64,000 bases of DNA from Hyaloraphidium curvatum (GCA_025558095.1 JAIVFI010000033.1:124001-188000); one strand, 5' to 3'; positions 52,901 to 63,001 are shown, counted from the stretch's first letter. The notes: generated by a model from the sequence alone, not told the origin. Numbers and translations are program-made.

Positions 52901-54101
52901 TCCCCGAGCTCGTCCTCATTCTCGACACCGCCGTTCGCCGCGACCCCACATCCTCCCTCGGCGTCCTTGTTGTCGTCGAAAAGCACCAGGCCCTGGTCGC
53001 TGCCGCCGCTCTGCAGGGCGTGCCGCCGTCGCATTGGATGCTCGGCGTGCTGAACCGGACCGGGGACAAGGCCAAGGAGGCCTTTGCGAGATTCCTCGAT
53101 TCGCAGGTGGCCATCATTGAGGAGACCAAGGGAATGAACCGGAAGAAGATCGGCATCTTCGACTTTGTCCGGACTTTTCCGGTGGGCTTTACAGGTCGGC
53201 TCGTTCAAGACGTGGCTCACACTCCACCCAGCTCTTTGTCGACCGCATGGAGTCCCTCCTCGCCCTCAACCCCAACGCACCGCAGGACCCTGCGCCCCCG
53301 TCTCGGCAGGCCATCGCGGGGGCGTACGACCGCATCTCCCGGGCCATGTTTGACTCCCTGGACGCCATCTCGCGCGAGGTCGAGAAGGCGGCGCGGCAGG
53401 AGGAGGACGAGGGGAGGCGGTACGGGTCCAAGGCGGCCGGTGGAGGGGAGGAGGACACGGTTATTGTGCACGTTCTGCACATCCGTGGGAGTCGCGGATT
53501 TTTCGGCTGCGAGCTGTGGCTGACGTCTTGGGGTTTCCAGAGAACATGCACCACCTCTCGTCCGAACTGCGCTTCCGCAAGATACCCTCCCTCGAGCCCT
53601 GCGTCAAGCGCGCCAAGGGGCTATACGAGTACCACCTGGCGGCCTACACCAAGGTCGTCGTCCGGCGGCCCCTCGGGAAGCTCCTCGAGTTCTTTGACGG
53701 CGTTGACGAGATGGTGCGGAATGGCGCCGAGCGCGAGGTCGCATTCCGGCAGGCGTATAGCAAAGGTGCGCTCCGTGACCTCGTCAAGAAGTACCCCGGC
53801 AAGGAGGTGGGTCGCTGCAACGAGCCCGAATCTGTGACAAAGGCTGACCTCCCCCCGCGCCCTCCAGATCCGCAAATCCCTCGAAGTGCTCTACAAGCGC
53901 GTGGAGAAGCACTTCACGGAGGACGACTCGACGTCATCGCTCATGCAGGTCGTGTGGCGCAACATCCAGGAGGACTTCATAAAGCGCCATGCGCTCTTTG
54001 AGGAGCTCATCGCGCGCTGCTACCCGGGGTCGCAGATCCACCTCGAGTTCACCGTGCAGGACCTGCTGGGCTACTTCTCCGAGCTCGCGCGGTCCCACTG
54101 A
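49953..54101 (+). CDS. SEC3: Exocyst complex subunit SEC3
   Basis: Eight exons (49953-50505, 50567-52195, 52247-52566, 52617-52816, 52869-53181, 53232-53484, 53541-53806, 53868-54101) give 1255 residues. A disordered N-terminus is followed by the Sec3 PIP2-binding PH-like domain (KVRYLAVTGLTSAHPILHK, HSWPLSSLRSIALYS, YVWVAEADDKR), a charged Glu/Arg run and low-complexity linker, then helical exocyst sequence. The last exons carry the Sec3_C signatures FDFVRTFPLFVDRMESLL, NMHHLSSEL, GKLLEFFDGVDEMV and FEELIARCYPGSQIHLEF. SEC3 marks exocytic sites by binding PIP2 and Rho GTPases. All introns are 50-61 bp and every junction restores a conserved run. Confidence 0.93.
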
Positions 54102-54219
54102 TACCCTTGAGGGAAGGAATACCCGGAACGGAAGGACGGTGCCTAAGCTAAACCAGGGTCGGGCCGCGATATCTTTGGTGGTCGATAAATTTCGTTTTTG
54201 CTGGCCGCTGCGTGCCCAG

Positions 54220-56744
54220 TTACAGCCTGGCCTGGCCGTTCTCCGCCCGGATCCGGTCGAAGAAGGCGCCGATCATGTCCCCCAGCTCGTCCCTCACGTT
54301 CTTGTCCTGCAGCACCCAGTGGCCCCCCGGCACCGAGGCCGGCTCGAAGCGCGGGATGAATGCCTTCATCCGGTCCAGGACGTCCTGCTTGGCAATCGGG
54401 TCGTGCGTCGGGATGACCTGTGGGTACTCGCATCAGCACAAGCGAGTTTGGGAGCGGCATCGCCGGGCGAGGCACCCACGCAGAAGACCGGCATCCCGAT
54501 CGTCTTCCCCATTATTGCCCGCTCGTCCTCCCAATCCTCCCGTTTCGTGCGGTAAAACTGAAGGCTGCCGTTAAAGGAACCCTGGTCGTCCTTCCACGTT
54601 CGGAAATATTCGTCCAGCTCGGACGACAGCATCAGCTTGGTCCGCGGCATGTTCGGGTCGAGGCCCTCGAAGTACGAGCGCGTCGGGGAGGCGAGCTTGA
54701 ACACGTTTACCGGCAGCCGCTCTGCGATCCGTCAGCGAAAAGCAGGACCGGCACGCACCGTGTCCCACCATTGAAGCGCCGAACGCAGGCCGGCGCGCCA
54801 AGGACGTCTCCCATGACCCCGTGCTGTTTGCCAAGCAGCAGAAGCGGAAGGCCTGGGACGAGCAGAGGCGGGGCGCGAGGCGTGAAGCGGCGGCCGCTCA
54901 GGGCTTGACGACCTGGGAGGCCAAGACCGAGAAGGAGAAAGCCCAGGAGCTGCAGGCCACCGCCAACTCGAAGGCGAGGAAGCAGGAGGCGATCGAGCAG
55001 GGCCTGGTGAGTCACGCAGATGACCGGTCCTGATCAGCCGACGTACCGTCGCACAGCTCGCTCCCCGCACCACGGGCAACCAGCGCAAGATGGAATACGA
55101 CTACGACCTGTGCACCGAGCGCCGCATGCTCAAGGACTGGATCAGGCTTGTCCTGGTGGGTGCCCGCTTTCCCTGTCTGATGTCCTCATGCTGACTCTAG
55201 GCCAGTGGCTCGAGCAAGATGGCAAGTGCGCGGGCTGCGGTGGGCCGCTCGAGGACCTGATCTTCGACTGCAACCACGCACTGGACCAGGTGAATCTGAA
55301 CCGCGCCGATCTTCTCGCTGCCCATTACCCCTTTCGCTCCCAGAAGCAGTTCAGGCTCGCCTCAGCCAACAGCCGCCGAGCGAGCGACACCATACTCGAG
55401 GGGCCAAAGACGGACCTGCGACACGTCATCTGCCACAAGCTCGAGACCCGGCGCCAGGCGAAAGAAGGAGAGATCAAAGGCGGTCAGTCTGGTTACTCGC
55501 TGGGGAACGGGCCGGCTCAACAGAAAAAGTGATGTATTCAATCCAACCAGATCCGCAGTGGGCGCCGCCGTCCGAGAGGCCGACGAGGCGTAGGCGATCG
55601 CGGCAGAGTCTGCGCGGTCGACGGCGTCGGTGACGTCCGCGGGGAGGGCTGCGTGGATCAGGTCGACGGCCTCGAGGAGGGCCGCGCGGCGGCGCAGGGC
55701 CTCGGCCATGCGCTGGTCCTGTGCGGGGACGCCCCGCCAGGTGGGCCAGGAGGTCGAGCTGCCGCAGCCCGGCGGTGTCCCGCAGCCACGCCGAGTAGTC
55801 CGAGACCTTCTGCAGCAGCTGGGCCAGCGGCGGGTGCTGCAGCAGGAGGCCGCCGTCTTCCTTGATGCGGCCGAAGCACAGCGCGAGCACGCGGGCGCGT
55901 ACTGGGGGCCGGCGGCGGGGTCGGCGTCTGCGTCGCGCCAGAAGCGCTCCATAAACATGCTCCTCAGGAACAGCTCCAAATTGGCCGCGATCTCCGCCTC
56001 GGCGTCGTCCCGGCAGAAGTAGAGCTGGTAGTTGAGCCTCGACGTGATCTTCTGCGCCTCCTCCAGGCTCTGGTGCTCTTCCCGCGGCGGCTCGTACGCC
56101 GCGCAGATGGGCGCCACCGCGAAGCACCGCTCCGGGTAGTAGAGGACGAACCGCCACGCGGTGAAGGCGCCCCAGTCGTGGCCCACGACGTACGCCCGCT
56201 TCACTCCGGCCCAGTCCAGCAGCGCGGCGGCGCCGTCGCAGCGCGCCTTGGTGGAGTAGTAACGGCGGCGGGTTGAAATGTCGGCGTTGACAACCTGCGG
56301 GGCGATGGTGCGGCCGCAGCTGTGTGCAGATGGTCAGCAGGAGGCGGCGGCACGCGTCGGTCCGACGAACCCAGGAAAGTCGGGCACCAGAACGCGGTAA
56401 CCCCTCCGCGTCATGTGCGGCGCGAAATGTCGGTAGCCGTACGAGTGGTCGGGGAACCCGTGCATGCAGATCACTGTCGGCGTCGCGTCCGGCTTGGCCG
56501 CATCGAACCCGCGCGGCCGGAAGTCGAGGTAGTGCCACGTGAGACCATTGTGCGGGAACGTTGCCCGGGGGAGCGTGGAGGGGTCAAAGGGGTCTACAAT
56601 TGGGCCGGTTGAATGCCAAGGAGGGAGATGGGGTGCAGGGAGCGGTTGCCGGGACCGGGGAGGCACATGCCGCGAAGAGCGAGGGCGCGAAGCCGAGAGA
56701 CGGCTCAATCTCGCGGAATCGCGACGAGCGCGGAGAAAACGCAC
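54220..56744 (-). CDS. Epoxide-hydrolase-like alpha/beta hydrolase, frameshifted
   Basis: Proposed exons 56744(open)-56367, 56294-55548, 54719-54480 and 54417-54220. The oxyanion motif MHGFPD, nucleophile GHDWG, cap segments (NYQLYFCRDDAEAE; FNGSLQFYRTKREDW), acid in IPTHDPIA and His in PGGHWVLQ are all present in order, so the gene is recognisable end to end. Within exon 2 the best codon bias moves to another frame at about 55900 (FGRIKEDGGLLLQHPPLAQ) and back at about 55730, near CCCC, which implies two compensating indels or base-call errors. The intron 54720-55547 is 828 bp, far longer than any other, and holds a gene on the opposite strand. No ATG was found for the 5' end. Confidence 0.6.
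54701..55532 (+). CDS. HNH-like Cys/His protein nested antisense
   Basis: Exons (54701 open)-55006, 55057-55155, 55206-55289 and probably 55344-55532 on the plus strand. The first part is a charged helix (KQQKRKAWDEQRRGARREAA, EKTEKE-type repeats) and the rest carries EYDYDLCTERRMLKDW, DGKCAGCGGPLEDLIFDCNH and DLRHVICHKLETRRQ. The CxxC, NH and CH spacing recalls HNH or endonuclease VII-type nucleases, but the match is not certain. The frame is open back to a stop at 54698 without any ATG; the sequence CCCACCATTG lies just before the coding-like part. The last intron is 54 bp and stop-free. It lies within the proposed intron of the opposite-strand hydrolase. Confidence 0.55.
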
Positions 56745-57105
56745 TGTAGCACGTATGCGGGGCGGACATGTCGGGCAGGCGCAACGTACGCGCGACGCGG
56801 GAGACGCTGGAGTCCGATTTTAGCCGATCGCGCCTGGCGTCTCGAAGGCTTCGACCCAGGGCTCGCCCGAATCTCTGCCCGATCACGGGCTGAACCCCGC
56901 GACGAAGGGCTCGATCATAAACAATACACCGCATCGAAACAATCTGCGTCTCCGCACCCGCACTCGGGGTGGTTCCCGCGCCGGCCATCGCCGCCCTCTC
57001 CAGCGACCGCACCGTCAGATCTCAAGCCACGTCCACGCGCACACCATCCGCGAGATCTCGAACGGGTCCGCGGCCTTGAGCGTTTCTGACGGGGCAATCA
57101 CCATG
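56745..57105. other. Intergenic region, nothing recognised
   Basis: 361 bp upstream of the hydrolase and downstream of the next minus-strand gene. A 5' exon of the hydrolase could be here, but none was convincing. Confidence 0.35.
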
Positions 57106-58209
57106 TCAGCCGTGCATGGGTTTCCGGGCACGCAGTCCGGCCAACTCACTCCGCAAATCGTCCCACGCGATCCAGGGAACCGCCCCCCGCGCCCTCCTCT
57201 CCTCGGCCAGCGCCGCCTCCCTCCTCCTCATCTCCCCCTCCAACATTTCCGCCTCCCGCGCCCTGTCCTCCAACCGCTTCCGCAGCGCCCCCGCCTCCCT
57301 CGTCGCCTCCGCCCACCCGGCCTCCGCCACCCCCTTGGCCTCTTCGGCATGCGCGGCGGCCACCCGCGCCGCGGCCCATCCCGCGTGCGCTAGCTCGGCG
57401 CGGTGCCGCTCCCGCGCCAGCAGCCCCTCGCACGCCTCGAGGGATTCCCGCATGCGCGCGAGCGCGGAATGGAGTTCGGTTTCGCGGGCGCGCAGTCCGG
57501 CGCCGCGGGATTCCAGGCGGCTCGCGGCAGCGAGCGCGGACGAAAGTTGCTCCCGGATCGCCAGCAGCTCGGCCTGCGACGCGGCCAGCCTGTCCTCTGC
57601 GCCCGCCCGCGCGGTCCGCTCCTCCGCGACCTCGCCCGCCAGCCTCTCCAGCTCCCCCCGCGCCCTCTCCGCCTCCTCCCGCGAGGCCTTTGCCTCCCAC
57701 GGTTCCATGGGCCTGTACGCCCCTGCGCCGTCGGCCAGCAGCCTGAGCACCTTTTTCGCCGCCAGCCGCGCGGCGCCGGCGTGCCACGCCGCGTCGGGGG
57801 GGCCGAGGAGGAACCCGTGGAACGCCTCGAGCACCGCCGCCGGACAGTCCGAATCGGTGTACCGTTTATCGAGGGCGCCGTCGAGGAAGCGCGCGAGGGA
57901 TTCGGGGTGGCCCGGGGCCGAGGGCAGCGAGCGGAAGGCGAGGCGGCCGCCCCACCCCGCCCTGGCCGCGACCACCTCCCGCGGAGCACACAGGACGGCC
58001 TCCAGCATCAGCCCCGTGTCCTCGGCCATCTGCTTCCGCAGGGGGGCGGGGAGCAGCCACCCGGCGGGTTCGTGGGCGCGGCGGCACCAACGCGCGACGC
58101 GGGCGGCGGCGTCGGCGGGGACCCCTGCGGGGCGGCGGCCGGGCAGCGGCGGGGCGGAGAGCGGGGACGGCGGGGGCGTCGTCGGAGAGCGGGGAAAGGC
58201 GGGATCCAT
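57106..58209 (-). CDS. Hypothetical coiled-coil protein
   Basis: A single exon of 367 residues from Met 58209. The N-terminal half is globular (LPAPLRKQMAEDTGLMLEAV, SLARFLDGALDKRYTDSDC, AAVLEAFHGFLLGPPDAAWH). The C-terminal 190 residues are a long Ala/Glu/Arg-rich coiled coil (EEAERARGELERLAGEVAEE and onward). It ends with ELAGLRARKPMHG. No known family was recognised; a structural or adaptor role is possible. Codon bias is strongly G/C-ending. Confidence 0.6.
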   Translation of the reverse strand: MDPAFPRSPTTPPPSPLSAPPLPGRRPAGVPADAAARVARWCRRAHEPAGWLLPAPLRKQMAEDTGLMLEAVLCAPREVVAARAGWGGRLAFRSLPSAPGHPESLARFLDGALDKRYTDSDCPAAVLEAFHGFLLGPPDAAWHAGAARLAAKKVLRLLADGAGAYRPMEPWEAKASREEAERARGELERLAGEVAEERTARAGAEDRLAASQAELLAIREQLSSALAAASRLESRGAGLRARETELHSALARMRESLEACEGLLARERHRAELAHAGWAAARVAAAHAEEAKGVAEAGWAEATREAGALRKRLEDRAREAEMLEGEMRRREAALAEERRARGAVPWIAWDDLRSELAGLRARKPMHG

Positions 58210-58674
58210 CGCTCGCTGCTGCCCTGCTGACTTTAGCGTGGCAGCGGGGACCCTGGTGGGCCGATGCCGCCGACGAATCCTTGGCCCGTGATCGCCCGAC
58301 ACCCCGACGAGGAAACGCCCGTGCATCCGCGATGCATTGCAGTAGATGGTGCAGTCGTCCATCACATGTGTGGCCGTCTGTCTGTTCCGCAGGAGCGTGC
58401 GTCGCCCGGTGCCGGCCCAGGTTCCGGCCCCGCGCCGCCGTCTGGTCGCCCGCTCCGTCCAGCTCCCCATCCCGGCCGCGGGCCACGAATCGCGGCCTCC
58501 GAGCCCGCAAAGCCGATCAGAACACCCGCATCGTCGCAATTACCCACCTGTCCGCCCGCTGCGGCCCGCATTCACTCGCATCTCCACCGCCCGCGGGCCG
58601 CACCAGCTGTCCCACCTCCGCCATTTCAACCCCCGGAGGACGGGCGATTCCCACGACACCGACCCGCTTCCACA
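58210..58674. promoter_or_regulatory. Divergent promoter region
   Basis: 465 bp between the starts of the coiled-coil gene (minus) and the GNAT gene (plus). No distinct element was recognised. Confidence 0.45.
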
Positions 58675-59623
58675 ATGGCGAACGCCTACCGCGCGTATTC
58701 CGACGCCGCGTCCTTCCTCGCCGCCGCCTCCCCCGCGCTGCTCGCCTCCCCGCTGTTCAATCAGCTCCCGCTCGCGCTGCCCACGCTGTCCTCCTCCGAC
58801 CCCGTTCGCTTCCCCGACGTGCGCTTGCGCACGCTGCACGCGCCCGATGGTGCCTTGCGCGGTGCCGTGGTGCACACCCCTCCCTACGCGGCCAACCTGT
58901 CGCTCATGGCCGCGGAAGACGCGCGCGAGATGGGCCGCGCCTACGCCGCCGAGTTTGCGCTGCCGGCCGGCTTCTCCTGCGTCGGGGAGGACGCCGCCGC
59001 GCGCGCGTTCGCCGACGGCGCGCTGGACGCGCTGCAGGCGATGGGCCGGACCGCGCGGGTTGAGGCGGAGGACCGGCAGGGCCTGTGGAAGCTCACCGCC
59101 GTCGCACCCCCCGCACCCCCTCCCGCCCTCGGGAAGATGAGGCCCGCGACGGCCGACGACGCGGAACTGCTCCAGCGATGGCTGGAAGCATTCACCGCCG
59201 AGGCCGTGCCGCACGATCCTCCCCCCGCGCCCGGGCGGGGCGCCGCCCTCGCCGCGCGGGGGGGCGCGCGGCTGTGGGTGCTGCCGGACGGCACGCCGGT
59301 GTGCTTCGCGACGTTCGGGAGGGACGTGGCGGGGTGGGTTTCCGTGGGGCCGGTGTACACGCCGCGGGAGAGGAGGGGGAGGGGGTATGCCGGGGCGCTG
59401 GTGGCGGAGATGGGGAGGGAGGCGTTGAAGCAGGGGAGGCCGGGGTGCACGCTGTTTACCGATCTGGCGAATCCGACGTCGAACGGGGTCTACAAGAGGG
59501 TGGGGTACGAGGTGGGTGGCCGGCTTGGGCGTCGTGGGCGGACGTAGCTGACCGCAGCGCCAGATGGTCGGGACGTTGACGAGGTTCAAGGTGGCGGTCG
59601 AGGACGGGAAAGCGGAGGCGTAG
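58675..59623 (+). CDS. GNAT-family N-acetyltransferase
   Basis: Two exons (58675-59511 and 59564-59623) give 298 residues. The N-terminal half is a degenerate GNAT-like lobe; the C-terminal half has the acetyl-CoA-binding pyrophosphate loop YTPRERRGRGYAGALV and the FTDLANPTSNGVYKRVGYE motif of the FR47/GNAT branch. A 60-base second exon supplies the last strand (MVGTLTRFKV) and is joined in phase 0 by a GTGGGT donor. The substrate is unknown; the FTD-x-NP-x-SN-x-YxxxGY motif is common in small-molecule or peptide acetyltransferases. Confidence 0.85.
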
Positions 59624-59679
59624 ATTACGCTCAGGAGGTCGATGGACGTGAATCGTAGTTGAATCGCGAGTTCCGATCT

Positions 59680-61032
59680 ATGCCTCCCGCGGCCGGCCGC
59701 GGGTCCAACCTCCGCCCAAGCACCCATTCTCCGGCACCCACGACCACCCCGATGGCCGCCCCCGCGCCCGCCCCCGCGCATCTCGCCTCCCTGCTCGGCC
59801 GCGTGTCCCTCGACGGCGGCCACGGCGCGCACTCGGGCGACCTGGCCGACGCCACGAGCGGGTGCCCCGCCGCCGCCCCCACGGTGTCCATCATCGACCA
59901 CGCCGACGAATCCCGCACCGCCGCCCCGCCCGCGGACTTGCAGCGACCCCATCACGCGGCAGCCGACGGCCACTCGCACGGCGACGGCTGCGCACCGTCC
60001 GCGCCGGCCATCGTGTGGACGCTCACGCGGCAGGCCATCCGGAAGTCAATCGGGGCCGACCCGATGGCCGCGGGCGCGCATTCGCCGTGCTTTTCGACGA
60101 CGGTGGCGGTGCCGGAGGGCAGGAAGAGGCACGGAGGGGCGAGGAAGGGGGGGGAGCCCGTGCCTGAGGGGAGCAAGGGCACCGGGGAGGAAGCCACCTC
60201 GGATGCCCTCCCGGATGCCATCCAGGGAGCCGATCGGCACCAAAATGCCCAGGATGGAGCTACCAAGCCCCCCTCCGACGACATCGTCTCCCGCACCGAG
60301 CTCCGCCTCGGCTGGCAGCTCCTCCTCCGCACCGCCCCCCTCGACATCCTCACCGCGCGCGACCCCCGCGCCCTGGACGAAATCGCCCTCTTCGTCCGCG
60401 CGGCCTTCGTCTCGGGGGCGCCGGAATCGTGCCCGTGCTGCTTCAACAGGACGGCGTCGTTCGACGTCGAGTTCAGGGCGAGGAAGGTCCCGCGCGCCGA
60501 TCAGGCGGCGGAACCGATCCCCGCGGCGCCGGCGCACGCCGAGCATCCGTCCCCGCGCAGGCAACCCCGGGGCAAGCACCACCCCTCCCCCGACAAGAAA
60601 CCCGCCCCCCCCCCGGCCCCGCCCGCGGTCCCGCTCGCCGACGCCCCCACGGGAACCTTCCGCACCGCCCCTTCCCCTCCATCCGACGGCACCCACCCCC
60701 TACTCTCCTTCACGCTCACCGTGCAGCCCCCCCCGCGCCGCAAGGGTTCCCGCCCCGCGCTGCCCCCGCGCTTCGCGGCGGGCCGCGAGTCGTGGGGCGC
60801 TTCGCTGCCGGGGACCTCTTGGCCGCGCGTGCTGGCGGTGCTCGATTCCATCGCGGGGGAGGAGGATGCGGTGCTCGAGGTTGGGGTGAGGATCCGGGAG
60901 GTGCGGGTCAGGGATGTGAGGAAGAAGAAGCATCCCGAGACGGGGGAGTGCGAGGCGGACAAGGGTGGGTGCACGGGCGATGGGGAGGGGGGCAGGGAGG
61001 GGGGGAAGAGGGGGGTTAGGGGGACGCAGTAA
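59680..61032 (+). CDS. Hypothetical protein with CxxC site
   Basis: A single exon of 450 residues; the first ATG in frame is at 59680, only 57 bp after the previous stop. The N-terminus is Ala/Pro/His-rich and includes GHSHGDGC. The centre has a conserved-looking block, ELRLGWQLLLRTAPLDILTA and ESCPCCFNRTASFDVEF, with a possible metal- or redox-active CPCC. A Pro/Arg-rich segment and a short structured end (SWPRVLAVLDSIAGEEDAVL) follow, then a Gly/Lys tail. No family was recognised. It reads as one gene because codon bias is uniform. Confidence 0.55.
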   Translation: MPPAAGRGSNLRPSTHSPAPTTTPMAAPAPAPAHLASLLGRVSLDGGHGAHSGDLADATSGCPAAAPTVSIIDHADESRTAAPPADLQRPHHAAADGHSHGDGCAPSAPAIVWTLTRQAIRKSIGADPMAAGAHSPCFSTTVAVPEGRKRHGGARKGGEPVPEGSKGTGEEATSDALPDAIQGADRHQNAQDGATKPPSDDIVSRTELRLGWQLLLRTAPLDILTARDPRALDEIALFVRAAFVSGAPESCPCCFNRTASFDVEFRARKVPRADQAAEPIPAAPAHAEHPSPRRQPRGKHHPSPDKKPAPPPAPPAVPLADAPTGTFRTAPSPPSDGTHPLLSFTLTVQPPPRRKGSRPALPPRFAAGRESWGASLPGTSWPRVLAVLDSIAGEEDAVLEVGVRIREVRVRDVRKKKHPETGECEADKGGCTGDGEGGREGGKRGVRGTQ

Positions 61033-61366
61033 TGGACGTTTGAAGCGGCGGCAGGCAACACTGGTCCTGTTCCCATTACTTCTTCCCCGGCTCGCACATC
61101 CTCCACATCCTGGGGATGGCTGCGCCGGAAGGTCCTCCGATATGCACTGTTTCGACGTGACCTTCTTCCATTGAGATTCCTTGCCGATCCCACGTCGGCA
61201 TGGTGCCGGTTCCACGCATGGCATTTCCATGGCATCCATCCTGCACAGGATCAGGCGCGGCAAGTGAACAATCTGGTTTTCAGGTCCCAGTCACCGCCGG
61301 CCTTGGCGTCGCGTGGCGAAGCATGCGGTCCCCATCGCGAGTCACATCGAACTCGAACTACATCTA
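61033..61366. other. Intergenic region
   Basis: 334 bp between two plus-strand genes. Nothing specific was recognised. Confidence 0.35.
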
Positions 61367-63001
61367 ATGCCAATCGGACGGACATTTCCGACAATTCGCA
61401 CCTTTTTTCTCTTCGCTCTCTGCCTCCTCGCGCTGTCCCGAGCGGCGACGGCGGGCCACTCGGGCACGGACCAGACGGAGGCCATCGATCCCGCCACGGG
61501 CCTTTGGACCTGCTCGCTCTTGTCCTGGTCGACCGCCGGCGGGGGCTCGGTGCACCGCTGCGTCGGCGCTTGCCCGGGCGGGTCTCGGACGCTCGGCGTC
61601 GGGCGGCGGGACGTCGCGGACCTGGGAGAATGCGGCACCGCGAGCTGCGTCCGCATCCCGTCGCTCAACTGCTCGTTCGTGAGCGTCGTCTCCGTGAACG
61701 CAGCCGGGTGGAATTATGGCGCGCAGGTCAAGTGCCGCGGGAACGGCACCTGCACGCTCTTCTCGGACCCCTGGTGCAAGGACGAAGTCGGCCCAGCGCC
61801 CGCTTCGGCCGGCCCGACCTTGTGCGACGCGCCCCAGAACGATACAAACCTCACAACATTCTCTCCGTGGTGCTTCGAGGCCTATCACTCCCTGTTCCGC
61901 TCGCCCGTGCCGGAATCGTCGCGCTGCTCCGACCTCTCCCACCTCGTCGCCGCCAATAGGCCTTGGAACAGCAATTGGACGTGCGTGCGCAGCTGCGGGG
62001 GTCCGCTTCCGGGGTTGCACATGCAGATCCGCCGAGCGGGGCTCGGATCGAACGCGGACGCCGAGTGCCTCACCATTGATTCGTACATCAATCCGGCCAA
62101 ATCGTGCGCCTTCTACTGCGATCCGCAGTGCAAGAACCTCCTCCTCGGCTTGGCCTCCCAGCTCCACGAGCCCCCGTACTACCCCCAGGCTAATTGCAAC
62201 CGGACCTCCTCCACGGCCTCGTGGTGCCCCGCCGCGCTCGCCGTGGCCCTAAACGGCACCCTCCCGTCCCCCCAGATCTGCGAAGCGGTCCCCATGTGCC
62301 CGCTGGATCGGGGCGGAAAATACGTCCCGCTCTCGACATGCGTGCGCTCCTGCGACCCCGGCGATAATGGGCACTACTTCATCGCCGTCTCGCTGCCCCC
62401 CGTTAACCGAAACACCCCCGTTCGCACCGCCTGCGCCGGGCCAAGGAACGGCACCATAGTGCCGGGTTTGGCGTTCGAATCCGGCACCGCTTGCTCCTGG
62501 TTCTTGGACCCGGCGTGCACGGTGCTGGCGCCGGGAGAACCGACGCCGGCGGAGATGGCCAATGACCGCGTGGTCGCCGGAGTGTTGTGCCCGCTGAAGG
62601 AGCAGGGCGTGGTGAGGGGCTCGTGGTGCGACAGGGCGGAGGAGGCCTTTGAACCGGGGGGAGTCAAGACCGTTCTGCCATGCGGGGCGAAGAAGACGAC
62701 GACGGAGCTGCAAATGACGTCGACAAGGGCGGCGACCTCGACGGCGGCACAAACGACCTCGACGGCGGCACAAACGACCTCGACGGCGGCACAAACGACC
62801 TCGACGGCGGCGCAAGCAACCGCGACGGCGGCGCAGGCAACCTCGACAGCTGTGCAGGCGACGCCCACCCAGGCAACGTCACCCGTAGGACAGGCAACGT
62901 CCACACGTGTGCCATCGGGCGCTGGACGCACGGGAGCGTCCGAGGAGGTGGCATGGATGGGGACACTGGCGGCGCTTGCAGCGATCGTTGCGGCGGTATG
63001 A
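61367..63001 (+). CDS. GPI-type surface protein with three WTC cysteine modules
   Basis: A single exon of 544 residues from Met 61367, which opens a signal peptide (RTFFLFALCLLALSRAATAG). Three cysteine modules follow at about residues 47-180, 203-310 and 323-450; the last two begin WTCVRSC or STCVRSC, and all three contain C-x-(L/F/W)-(F/Y)-x-DP-x-C and end (S)WC. A mucin-like stretch of heptapeptides (TTSTAAQ) and a hydrophobic end (MGTLAALAAIVAAV) suggest a GPI anchor. The same module is found in the gene at 44749-46986. Several N-glycosylation sites are present. I do not recognise the module; adhesion or wall binding is a guess. Confidence 0.75.
   Translation: MPIGRTFPTIRTFFLFALCLLALSRAATAGHSGTDQTEAIDPATGLWTCSLLSWSTAGGGSVHRCVGACPGGSRTLGVGRRDVADLGECGTASCVRIPSLNCSFVSVVSVNAAGWNYGAQVKCRGNGTCTLFSDPWCKDEVGPAPASAGPTLCDAPQNDTNLTTFSPWCFEAYHSLFRSPVPESSRCSDLSHLVAANRPWNSNWTCVRSCGGPLPGLHMQIRRAGLGSNADAECLTIDSYINPAKSCAFYCDPQCKNLLLGLASQLHEPPYYPQANCNRTSSTASWCPAALAVALNGTLPSPQICEAVPMCPLDRGGKYVPLSTCVRSCDPGDNGHYFIAVSLPPVNRNTPVRTACAGPRNGTIVPGLAFESGTACSWFLDPACTVLAPGEPTPAEMANDRVVAGVLCPLKEQGVVRGSWCDRAEEAFEPGGVKTVLPCGAKKTTTELQMTSTRAATSTAAQTTSTAAQTTSTAAQTTSTAAQATATAAQATSTAVQATPTQATSPVGQATSTRVPSGAGRTGASEEVAWMGTLAALAAIVAAV
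62735..62860 (+). repeat. 21-bp coding minisatellite (about 6 copies)
   Basis: Tandem units ACCTCGACGGCGGCACAAAC plus G, the first three identical and the rest diverged. They encode the TSTAAQT heptad in the stalk of the surface protein. Copy number in such repeats commonly varies between strains. Confidence 0.85.

Noticed and set aside
55630-56022. Plus-strand frame opposite the hydrolase cap region
   Set aside because: Ala/Arg/Gln-rich shadow sequence without a domain; the minus strand carries the hydrolase motifs.
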